A DNA stretch of 64,000 nucleotides. Source: Candidatus Pantoea varia. GTDB taxonomy: Bacteria > Pseudomonadota > Gammaproteobacteria > Enterobacterales > Enterobacteriaceae. The notes below the pieces were generated by a model. The model searched no databases. It was given only the letters and a program-made list of their open reading frames with translations, and had not been told where the DNA came from. Within the stretch, counting starts at the first letter, position 1. Each line of letters opens with the position of its first letter. The stretch covers positions 62,001 through 126,000 of the forward strand of contig NZ_FOVG01000005.1 of assembly GCF_900115075.1 (NCBI RefSeq), written 5' to 3'. Made by a program: the position numbers and the translations under genes. Below, in pieces: positions 37,198 through 45,378 of this stretch.

Positions 37198-38205
37198 TCA
37201 GCGCTTCTCCTGAAACGCCTGCCAGGTCAGCAGCTGCAGACTGGCGGAGAAATAGTTCTGATCCGCAGCCAGCTTATCGCTCAGATAGCCGGTCTCATTC
37301 AGTGTCAGGTCACGAACCGCCAGCAGTCCACCCTCAAGATGGTAAGGTGCAGGCGCATTCGCCAGCACGTCGAACCAGGCGGGGGTCAGCATGCGGCTGT
37401 AACTCTGCCAGACACGCTGAAACGGCACCAGCGCCAGACTATGCGGGTCATACCACCAGATGTTCAGCGGCACGCGAATCGCGTCGTAACTGAAGCGGTT
37501 TGAGTAGCCCACCGCGGGCGCAACCGAACCGTCGGCATTCAGCGCAACCCAGTCCAGCGGCAGACCGCTTTTGCCAAAGCTCAGCTTACCCAGCAGATCT
37601 AAACCATCGTTAATCAGCTTATCCCAGACCTGCAGATGACTGCGTTCGCCAAACTCCCGCCACGCCTGAAACAGGAAATAGGAAGGGTTGAGCACCACAT
37701 AGCTGGTTTTATTGAAACCCTGCGCGCCTGGCAGCAGGACGGTATGGCCGCCAAAGCTTGTGACATCCAGCTTGATGATCGCGCGCTGAATGCGGTCAGA
37801 TTCCTGCTGGTAACTCTCCACCTGCCATTTCTGTGCAGCGCGCTGCAGCGCCCAGGCCAGCAGCACATCACCATCCGAGGCGTTATTTTTGTCGGCAACC
37901 GGGTTGTCAGTGCCTGGCACATAGCGCCAGTAGAAGAGTTCGGTCTGCGGATTACGCAGCTGGGTGCGCGTCCACTGCCACAGCCGATCGAAGGTGGCGC
38001 GATCGTTGTTGGCCACCGCCAGCAACATGCCATAACCCTGACCTTCGGTGTGACTGACATTGTTATTGGCGGTGTCTGTGATCCGCCCTTCCGCGGTCAC
38101 AAAGCGGCTTTTAAACGTGTCCCAGCCGCTGGCACTCGCCTGCGCGCTGCAGGCCAGCAGTAAAACAGAGCAGATCCAGCCCATCCAGAATGGCTTACGT
38201 TTCAT
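37198..38205 (-). CDS. bcsZ: Periplasmic endo-1,4-beta-glucanase BcsZ (GH8)
   Basis: BcsZ cuts beta-1,4-glucan in the periplasm and is needed for proper cellulose export. The 335-residue protein has a signal peptide (about 1-25, ending AQASA). Its GH8 (alpha/alpha)6-barrel carries the catalytic acid Glu54 in NVSHTEGQGYGM, and DGDVLLAWAL (around Asp111/113). It is the last gene of the type I operon, 8 bases after bcsD. It is the only bcsZ in the window. The type II operon lacks it in the bcsB-bcsC position used by E. coli, so this enzyme probably serves both synthases. Confidence 0.95.
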   Translation of the reverse strand: MKRKPFWMGWICSVLLLACSAQASASGWDTFKSRFVTAEGRITDTANNNVSHTEGQGYGMLLAVANNDRATFDRLWQWTRTQLRNPQTELFYWRYVPGTDNPVADKNNASDGDVLLAWALQRAAQKWQVESYQQESDRIQRAIIKLDVTSFGGHTVLLPGAQGFNKTSYVVLNPSYFLFQAWREFGERSHLQVWDKLINDGLDLLGKLSFGKSGLPLDWVALNADGSVAPAVGYSNRFSYDAIRVPLNIWWYDPHSLALVPFQRVWQSYSRMLTPAWFDVLANAPAPYHLEGGLLAVRDLTLNETGYLSDKLAADQNYFSASLQLLTWQAFQEKR

Positions 38206-38213
38206 TTTCGATC

Positions 38214-38657
38214 CTATTGATATCGATAGTGCAGCGTGCTGCCATCGTTGAGTTCAAGCGTCACCGGCACCATTCTGCTGCCGCCCTGGCCCTGTAACCA
38301 GCCTGAAAACAGTCCGGCCATGACCGCCCCAAACGCTGCCTGCCAGTCCGCCGGAGAGTGGGTATTGTCGCCCGCCGGCAGGGCGTGACAGGCAATCAGC
38401 AGCGCCGTCTCTTCTGGCTGAAGCTGCACAAAGCCCCAGTTAAACCGCGCCAGCTGCAGATTGGCTTCGCGCTCCAGATCCTGCACGGTTCGCGACTCTG
38501 GCAAAGGATAGCGGGTCGCCAGCGACTCACCCATCTTATAGAGAAAAGCCTCTGCATCATGCTGACCAGCGTTGGCGATCATCCCGTCAATCAGCACGCT
38601 GACCAGGTCAAACCAGCCTGGCTGATAAGGATGCGATACCCCCGAATGCTCACTCAT
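38214..38657 (-). CDS. bcsD: Cellulose synthase accessory protein BcsD
   Basis: BcsD is the periplasm-facing or cortical octameric ring subunit first defined in Komagataeibacter, where it helps align glucan chains into crystalline ribbons. The 147-residue protein shows the family pattern: a start with QPGWFDLVSVLIDGMIANAG and FLYKMGESLATRYPLP, and then LQARFNWG-like LQLARFNWGFVQL. It has no signal peptide. Its start overlaps the bcsC stop by one base and bcsZ follows after 8 bases. BcsD defines this operon as type I. E. coli-type operons do not have it. Confidence 0.9.
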   Translation of the reverse strand: MSEHSGVSHPYQPGWFDLVSVLIDGMIANAGQHDAEAFLYKMGESLATRYPLPESRTVQDLEREANLQLARFNWGFVQLQPEETALLIACHALPAGDNTHSPADWQAAFGAVMAGLFSGWLQGQGGSRMVPVTLELNDGSTLHYRYQ

Positions 38658-41600
38658 TACTTCTCTCCGAACAGGTAACGGACATAGAGCTGCGCGCTGC
38701 TTTCGTTGTAGTCACCAAAGGTGTCATAACCCAGCTGGCCGCCAATCGTCACATCTTTATTGAGTTTGTAGTCCGCCCCGGCGTGCAGGTTGTAGCCGAT
38801 GCCGTTTTTGCTGCCGCCAGAGTAGTAAGCGTCTTTCACGCTGCCGCTGGCGGCAAGGGATTCCAGCTCCGACTGCAGGCTGGCATCCGACGGGAAGTAC
38901 GCGCTCTTATCCTGACTGTAGGTCTGATAACCGGCTGCACCGCCAATATTGACGTTTAAATCGTCAAACTTGCGTGAGAACTCTATCGGGAACGAGACCG
39001 ACGCGTAGTTCTGCGGGCTGAAGTAGCCGCCCTGCCCGTAACTGAAGTAGCTGAGATTCTTTGAGAAATCCATCCACGACAGGCTCATGCCGACTTTCAG
39101 CTCGCGATCCTCAGTGTGGAATGGACGGACATAGGCCCCGGCAGTGGCCTGCAGGTTGTTGTTGCTGGCGACATTCTCGCCGAGATAGCTGTACGCGCCC
39201 GCACCAGCATAGAAGCCAGCATCACCATTGTCGTAGCTTAACAGGGCGTTAGCGCCGTTCTTCGTGACGCGTCCCCAGCGTTTGCCACTGGTTTTATCTT
39301 CTGCGCCGACGTAAGAGAGCAGGCTGTCGGTAATCGCGCGACGTTCACCGGTCAGGATCAGCGTCAGGAAGTCGGTGAGTTTCGGTGACCACTGTACGCC
39401 CCCGACCAGAGTACTGAGATCCTGGCCCAGCGGCGTACTGCCGATATCCACTTTATAATCGTCACCCTTCAGCGCCAGATTCAGCTCCACGCCTGAAGCG
39501 GTTTGCGAATCGGTGGTGGCATTCGGCAGGTCATTCACCGTCGCACCGCCTGCGGCGACCACTCTGCCCTGACTCAGCGCATTAGTGCCAAAACGGCGCC
39601 AGGCATCGGCTGCGCCACTGCCCGCCGTCAGTGAGACCGGCGTAGCGGTAAAGTCGAGTCGCGCCGTTTCAAACGGCACGGTAGAGAAGGTCAGCGGTGC
39701 TTTGGCTTCCGTCAGTTTGCTCAGGCCCGACTCGCCGTCACGCCCGCGCACCTGCACCATGCCCTGACTCCAGGTGCCGGTTTTCTCCTGCAGCAAATCC
39801 ATCATGGTGTCGACGTCGTGCAGAACCTGTGACTGCTGAGAAACGATTTCGCTGCCCGCAGCCGGTTCGCCCTGCGTTGTCACGCCAGCGGCAACGCCCG
39901 CCGGTGCCGCCTGCCACGGCAGCACCGTGCCGTAGCTGGACGGTGAACGTCCCACCGGCGAGGTGTTGCGGTTGATAAACGGATTATCCGCCAGCGCCAG
40001 GCCGCCCACGGTCGGCACGCTGCCAGGCTGCGCGCCCTGCAGGCCAATCAGCTGCCCGCGCGCGGAACGCAGCAAGGCCATCGCCTGCGAATGCTCGCCA
40101 TTGGCTTCGGCGACACGCGCCAGCAGCAGCAGTCGATCCGGCGTCTGCGTGGTGGTGTTGAGGCCGCGACTCAGCTCATTGGCACGCTGCACATTGTTCT
40201 GCGCCAGCGCGACGTTGATAGCCCCGACGCGCGCATCCTGCGTCGGCGTATCCTGGGTCATCAGGTAGTCATAGACCACGCCCGCATCCCGGTTCATCTT
40301 GCCGTCCTGGTAGAGACGGGCCATCGCGAACATCAGATCGCGGTTCTGCGGATCCTGCTGCAGCGCACCAATCAGCTTGTCATACGCCACTGCGTACTGA
40401 CGCTGCTGCCGCAGGCGATCCACTTCGTTAATCAGATAGCCGTTGCGGATACCGGCCAGCTGCGTCGGGGTACTGCGCGCCTGCAGTTCCGGGTTGCTGA
40501 GGAAGCGCTGCGCCTCACTGCCGAGGCCCGCCTGATTCAGCACCGCCATCTGCGCGGCATAATCGCCCGCATTGCCCTGCACGCCACGCTGCAGGTTAGT
40601 CTGCACCACCGAAACGGCGCTGGAGAGATCGCCCGCCTGCGCCAGCTTCTGCGCCAGGTTTCCGGCATCAACCGGGTTGGTCGGTGGTGTGACCGTGAGC
40701 GCTTTCAGGGTATTGGCAGCCGCGGCCGTCGCACCCTGCGCCAGGTACTGATCGGCGGTGCTCATCTGCAGATTAAAATTAACCCGCTGCGCCAGTTCAC
40801 ACATCGCCGCCGTTTTCGCATTGGCGGGAATGCGCGCCAGCAACACGCTGGCCTGCTGCCAGCCACCACTTTCGCTGGCGTTAAGCGCACCGGCATAGAG
40901 TTCGCTGGTGCTGGCGCCATTGCGCATCACCGGCTGCATCACGTTGGCCGCCAGCAGCGTATCACCCTGCTGACGATAGAGCCGGGCTAAATCAAGCCGC
41001 AGCCAGCCATCTGACGGATAGCGCTGAATGCCCTGCTGCAGCGTCGCGATGGCCGCGGCATTGTTACCGGCCGCCAGCTGACGCTTCGCCTGCTGACGCA
41101 GCGCATCGGCTTCATTGGCGCGTGGTGTGACGCTCTGACGTACGCTGTCCGGCAGCGCTCCCAGCAGCGTACTGGCTTCGGCACTCCGATTCTGCTGACG
41201 CAGAACGTAGAAGAGTCCTTCTTTGGCGCTGCGGTTATCCGCATCGCTTTGCAGAATGGTGCGGTAGATCTGCTCCGCCTGCTGCGGTTGATTGGTGCGG
41301 CGCAGTACGTCGGCGCGGAACAGTCTGGCGGCCAGCCCTTTTTCGCCATCAGCCTGCACCAGCGGTTCGCTTAAGGTCAGCGCCTGCGCCGTATCTCCGC
41401 TTTTCAGTGCCTGCTGGGCGCTGGCCAGCTGTGCATAAAAGCGTGCATCGTCCGCCTGCTGCTGACGCGATGACCCCTGATCGCCGCCGAGCTGAGCAGA
41501 CCGCTGCAGATAATCTGCCGCTTCCTGATAACGTCCGGCTCGCTGAGCCACATAGCCCATGCCCGCTAATGCATCAGCATCCTGCGGATTCGCGCCCAGC

Positions 41601-42472
41601 ACTTTTTCAAAGCTGGACTGCGCACCGCCGACGTCACCGCTGTTGAGCGCGCTGAATCCGGCCCCTTTTTCTGCGCCGCCGACGTTTTTACGGTAGTAGT
41701 CGATCACCGCAGAGTCCTGCGGATGACGCTGCTGCCAGGTCTGATAGAGCGCCGCATCTGACGGCTGTGGACCCAGCCACAGTAGCGCCTGACGCAGTGA
41801 GCGATCGGCATCCTGATTACCACTCGCCAGCGAACTCAGCACCTCAATGCCTTCCCGACGGGTCGGCTCCTGGTAGGTCAGCGCTTTACCCAGCGCCAGC
41901 CGCGCACCGGTGTCCTGCGGATGCTGCGCCGCAAACTGGCGCAGCGCCTCAACCGCCTGCGGCAGCAGCGTACGGTCGCCCGCCATAGTCAGATAATATT
42001 CCGCCGCGACGCTGGGTGGCGGCTCATTGCCGGTGAAGGTATTGCGCCAGGTCTGTAACGCCGCCGGAATATTGCCGCTGCGCGCCTGCTGACGCGCCAG
42101 CGAAAGCTGCGCCTGCGGAATGGTCTGCATCTGGCGCGCATTATCCAGCTCGCCGAGGTGCGGATCGTTGGGGGAGACCTGGCTCAGCCGGGCGCGATAC
42201 TGCACCGCCGCCGCGGTGTCGCCACCCTGCTGTGAATAGAGCGCCAGCAGATAAAGCGCCTGGGTGTTGCCGGGTTCAACCATCAGCACCTTTTGCAGTG
42301 AGGCTTTCGCCAGATCGTCATGCGCTTTCTGATGCCAGTAGGACGCCTGATCAAACAGCGCCTGCAACGCCGGATTAGCGCTCTCCGCCGCCAGCAGCGG
42401 CTGTGACAGGGCCAGCGCGCTGCCCAGCAGCAACGCCTTGCGGATACCGGCACTCAACAGATTGTTTTTCAT
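38657..42472 (-). CDS. bcsC: Cellulose export outer-membrane protein BcsC, type I operon
   Basis: This is the second export porin and scaffold, 1271 residues. The signal peptide covers about 1-29 (ALSQPLLAAES). Around 19 TPR-type repeats follow (for example VEPGNTQALYLLALYSQQGGD). A Ser/Gly/Pro-rich linker lies near residues 820-880, and the BCSC_C beta-barrel from about 930 has TPLGQDLSTLVGGVQW and YGQGGYFSPQNYASVSFP. The barrel resembles that of the type II BcsC, but the TPR part has diverged and is about 115 residues longer. It sits 11 bases after bcsB and overlaps bcsD by one base. Confidence 0.95.
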   Translation of the reverse strand: MKNNLLSAGIRKALLLGSALALSQPLLAAESANPALQALFDQASYWHQKAHDDLAKASLQKVLMVEPGNTQALYLLALYSQQGGDTAAAVQYRARLSQVSPNDPHLGELDNARQMQTIPQAQLSLARQQARSGNIPAALQTWRNTFTGNEPPPSVAAEYYLTMAGDRTLLPQAVEALRQFAAQHPQDTGARLALGKALTYQEPTRREGIEVLSSLASGNQDADRSLRQALLWLGPQPSDAALYQTWQQRHPQDSAVIDYYRKNVGGAEKGAGFSALNSGDVGGAQSSFEKVLGANPQDADALAGMGYVAQRAGRYQEAADYLQRSAQLGGDQGSSRQQQADDARFYAQLASAQQALKSGDTAQALTLSEPLVQADGEKGLAARLFRADVLRRTNQPQQAEQIYRTILQSDADNRSAKEGLFYVLRQQNRSAEASTLLGALPDSVRQSVTPRANEADALRQQAKRQLAAGNNAAAIATLQQGIQRYPSDGWLRLDLARLYRQQGDTLLAANVMQPVMRNGASTSELYAGALNASESGGWQQASVLLARIPANAKTAAMCELAQRVNFNLQMSTADQYLAQGATAAAANTLKALTVTPPTNPVDAGNLAQKLAQAGDLSSAVSVVQTNLQRGVQGNAGDYAAQMAVLNQAGLGSEAQRFLSNPELQARSTPTQLAGIRNGYLINEVDRLRQQRQYAVAYDKLIGALQQDPQNRDLMFAMARLYQDGKMNRDAGVVYDYLMTQDTPTQDARVGAINVALAQNNVQRANELSRGLNTTTQTPDRLLLLARVAEANGEHSQAMALLRSARGQLIGLQGAQPGSVPTVGGLALADNPFINRNTSPVGRSPSSYGTVLPWQAAPAGVAAGVTTQGEPAAGSEIVSQQSQVLHDVDTMMDLLQEKTGTWSQGMVQVRGRDGESGLSKLTEAKAPLTFSTVPFETARLDFTATPVSLTAGSGAADAWRRFGTNALSQGRVVAAGGATVNDLPNATTDSQTASGVELNLALKGDDYKVDIGSTPLGQDLSTLVGGVQWSPKLTDFLTLILTGERRAITDSLLSYVGAEDKTSGKRWGRVTKNGANALLSYDNGDAGFYAGAGAYSYLGENVASNNNLQATAGAYVRPFHTEDRELKVGMSLSWMDFSKNLSYFSYGQGGYFSPQNYASVSFPIEFSRKFDDLNVNIGGAAGYQTYSQDKSAYFPSDASLQSELESLAASGSVKDAYYSGGSKNGIGYNLHAGADYKLNKDVTIGGQLGYDTFGDYNESSAQLYVRYLFGEK

Positions 42473-42483
42473 TATTATTATCC

Positions 42484-45378
42484 TTACTTCCTGCCGGAAT
42501 CACGGTCTTGCTTTGGGTTCAGACGCCGCCAGGCATGACGCTTCAGCATCACCCAGGCTGCACTCCCCACCAGCGCGGAGAGCAGCATCGCCGCCACCGC
42601 CAGCAGCACCGAGTGCTGGTTGGCATACCACATCACCATCATGTACCAGGGCATTTCGCCGCTCGGAAATTGCGCGCCGACACGGAAACTGCGGATGCCG
42701 TTTTCATCGGTAATAATCGCGGTATCGCCACGAATGCCAGCGTTAATCTGCGCCGAACTCAAATCGTTATGCAGGCGCAACAGCTGATCGTCGCTGGTAG
42801 CCACCGTCATCACCACCAGGCGATCGTGGTTCCACGGCGATCGGTAGCTGAGGAAACCTCGCCACGCTTCGTTGGAGGAGAAGTAACGATCCGCATCCAG
42901 CTGCTGAAGACTCCAGTCGCCGGTCAGCCAGCCGCGTAATTTTTCCAGCATGTCCGGCTCTTTCACACCAAAGGTGCTGCTGGTGGCGTCATACGGTGAG
43001 GATGCCAGCATCGCCTGATTAAAGGCGCTGTTGCCGGTGGTGCTGACCGCCAGCAGGTCGCTCTGCTGTAAGCGCGCCAGATGGGTGCCGCCATTCGGCA
43101 GACCAAACAGCACCTGATTCTGCGACAGCGCCACGCCGGTCGCGTTTCCGGCCCGCGCAGCCAGATCCAGCAGCGTCGACAACTCAGCATTGCTGGGCGT
43201 TTCCGGCAGCAGCAGCGTGGTCTGGCCGAAGTCAGCCAGCCGCGAGAACGGGAACGAGGCACCCACAAAGTAAGAGAGGTTCGGCAGCATGCTGAAGTGG
43301 CGGGTATGGCTCAGATCGATCCACGAGTCCTCTTCAATCCGGCTCTTGATATTGTTGTTCAGGAGCACGCCGCAGGGCGCATCAGCCCGCGGTTTAATAT
43401 TGAAGTAGAGCGCCAGCTGGTTGTCGCCATAGATCAGATAGGGTTCGAGATTCAGCTGATACTGCTCCTGACGCGCATCACCGCCTAAACGGTGCCAGGC
43501 ACTCTCCAGCAGGCCGACTTTGTTCACCGTCAGGTTGCGCAGGAAAGTCCCGTTGAGCATGAGGTTAAGGAACGAGTTGTCCTCATCAATCCAGCTTTCG
43601 GACGGGAAGCGATAGTGCAGATTAACCGGTACCGTGTCGCCATCCCACAGGAACAGGTCAGGCGCGGCACGGAAGTTCACGCGCAGCGCATCATGCCAGA
43701 TACCGCTGCTGGTGAGACTCTGATCTTTACGCAGCAGTTCGCTCAGGCGTACCGGACGGTCGGTGTTGATCCAGCGCGGCGCATCGTAAGGTTTGCGGTT
43801 GCCCATGGTTTGCGCGGGGACCTGCAGCTGGCTCTCATCGGTGGTAAATGGCTGCGTCGTCAGACGGTTCGCGGCCTGACGCAACTGATCATCATTGTTG
43901 CCACTCACCAGCAGCAATTTGTAAACCGGGTTATTGGGATTATCCACCACCTGCAACATCGGGCCGTTACTGGCCGGGAACGTCAGGGTGCCGATCCGAT
44001 CGCCAGGATGACCAAACAGGATGCCGTTGTTTTCCGGCAGCTCGCCGCGCACCACCGGGAAACGGATGCCGCGATAATCACTCTGAATGCCGAGCCAGGA
44101 AGCCACCAGTGCCGCCGCGCTGACCGCATCGGGTGAGAGGTTACTGGCAAAGCCCACCGTGATGGTGGACGCCGTCATCCGTTGAGGATCCAGGAAGGGA
44201 CGCGGGAAATTACGCAGGCTGGTACCGATATTGAGCTTCTGCCCTTCAAGGTGCAGCGAGGTATTCGGCAGAATGGTGACCTGATACTGCTGCGCGCTCT
44301 CTTTCTCACACAGCAATTTGTCCGCGTCGTTGATTTTAAAACTCAGGTTGTTGCTGGACACCACCATCGCCGCCGGAATATCCAGCTCATAGTCACTGAC
44401 GTCGCTGTCAGTCGCACCCAGCGGCAGCGTGCCGAGCGGCTGGCCATTCAGCATCAGCTGCAGCGACGTATTGCGTGCTGCCAGTGCGGCTGAGACGCGC
44501 AGCGTCAGATTCAATCGCGCATTGGTAATGACTTCATCGCTGGGCAGGGTGAAGGTGATGCCCGACTGTAACTGGCCACCGGTCAGCGTGATGCCGCGCG
44601 CCTGGCCCATCTGGGCCACTGAAATCACGCTGCTGATCGGCTGATTGATGGCTGCCGCGATCGGTGGCTGGGGTTCTGCCACTGGCGCGGTCGTCTGGCC
44701 CGGCATGAAGGGCAGCGCACTGGCGGCCGCTTCCAGCGCCGGATCGGCATTACTCAGTCCCTGCGGCAGTGGCACCGCGGACAGTGCGCTGCTGTCCTGG
44801 GTCACGGCTCCGCTGCTCGTCACCGGCGCGGCGGCCGGGGCAGAAGCCGCAGCTTCACCAGTCGCTGACGCCTGAGGTGCTGATGTTGCCTCTGCAGCCG
44901 GTGCGTAAGATGGAGTCGCGGATGCCGGTACGGCATCCGGTGCTGCACCCGGTGTCACAGAGGCCGGAGCCGATTCTGCGGCCTGAGTAGCCGGGCCCGC
45001 ATTTGTCATGGATGGCACTGACGGTGGTGCAGACTCGCCACCGCTGACCGGGGCCGTCGCCTGGACTGAACCGCCAGTCGGTGTGGCACTATTATTCATC
45101 GGTGCCACAGACGCCGCATCGCTGGCCGGCGCCTGATTTGTCACTGGCGCACTCACAGCAGCATCAGCTGGCGTCGGGGCTGAGCTATTCACCGGCGCAC
45201 TGGCCGCTGCGCTGGCAGGCTGCGAGGTGGAAGCGGCATCAGGCGGCGTCGGGGCCGGGCTGTTTACCGGGACGGCACTGCTGTTATCCATCGCAACCGG
45301 CGTTTCCGCGCCAGCGGGCGTCAGCCATAACGCTGCGGTCAGTAAACTGGCCAGCAAAGTTTGCGTCAGGATCTTCAT
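42484..45378 (-). CDS. bcsB: Cellulose synthase subunit BcsB with long Ala/Pro/Ser/Thr linker, type I operon
   Basis: This is the periplasmic partner of the type I BcsA, 964 residues against about 760-780 for ordinary BcsB. The signal peptide (1-24, TPAGA) is followed by a low-complexity stretch at residues 26-245. It is made almost only of Ala, Pro, Ser, Thr, Val and Gly, and includes the imperfect repeat PVNSxAPTPxDAA at 38-50 and 62-74. Typical BcsB sequence then begins (RGITLTGGQLQSGITFTLPSDEV). One C-terminal membrane anchor lies at about 921-943, before a basic tail. Overlaps bcsA by 4 bases. The extension is probably a flexible periplasmic spacer; its role is unknown to me. Confidence 0.93.
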   Translation of the reverse strand: MKILTQTLLASLLTAALWLTPAGAETPVAMDNSSAVPVNSPAPTPPDAASTSQPASAAASAPVNSSAPTPADAAVSAPVTNQAPASDAASVAPMNNSATPTGGSVQATAPVSGGESAPPSVPSMTNAGPATQAAESAPASVTPGAAPDAVPASATPSYAPAAEATSAPQASATGEAAASAPAAAPVTSSGAVTQDSSALSAVPLPQGLSNADPALEAAASALPFMPGQTTAPVAEPQPPIAAAINQPISSVISVAQMGQARGITLTGGQLQSGITFTLPSDEVITNARLNLTLRVSAALAARNTSLQLMLNGQPLGTLPLGATDSDVSDYELDIPAAMVVSSNNLSFKINDADKLLCEKESAQQYQVTILPNTSLHLEGQKLNIGTSLRNFPRPFLDPQRMTASTITVGFASNLSPDAVSAAALVASWLGIQSDYRGIRFPVVRGELPENNGILFGHPGDRIGTLTFPASNGPMLQVVDNPNNPVYKLLLVSGNNDDQLRQAANRLTTQPFTTDESQLQVPAQTMGNRKPYDAPRWINTDRPVRLSELLRKDQSLTSSGIWHDALRVNFRAAPDLFLWDGDTVPVNLHYRFPSESWIDEDNSFLNLMLNGTFLRNLTVNKVGLLESAWHRLGGDARQEQYQLNLEPYLIYGDNQLALYFNIKPRADAPCGVLLNNNIKSRIEEDSWIDLSHTRHFSMLPNLSYFVGASFPFSRLADFGQTTLLLPETPSNAELSTLLDLAARAGNATGVALSQNQVLFGLPNGGTHLARLQQSDLLAVSTTGNSAFNQAMLASSPYDATSSTFGVKEPDMLEKLRGWLTGDWSLQQLDADRYFSSNEAWRGFLSYRSPWNHDRLVVMTVATSDDQLLRLHNDLSSAQINAGIRGDTAIITDENGIRSFRVGAQFPSGEMPWYMMVMWYANQHSVLLAVAAMLLSALVGSAAWVMLKRHAWRRLNPKQDRDSGRK

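Noticed and set aside
40091..40990. 299-codon plus-strand ORF
   Set aside because: Antisense to the TPR-coding part of type I bcsC; high GC makes such frames long by chance.
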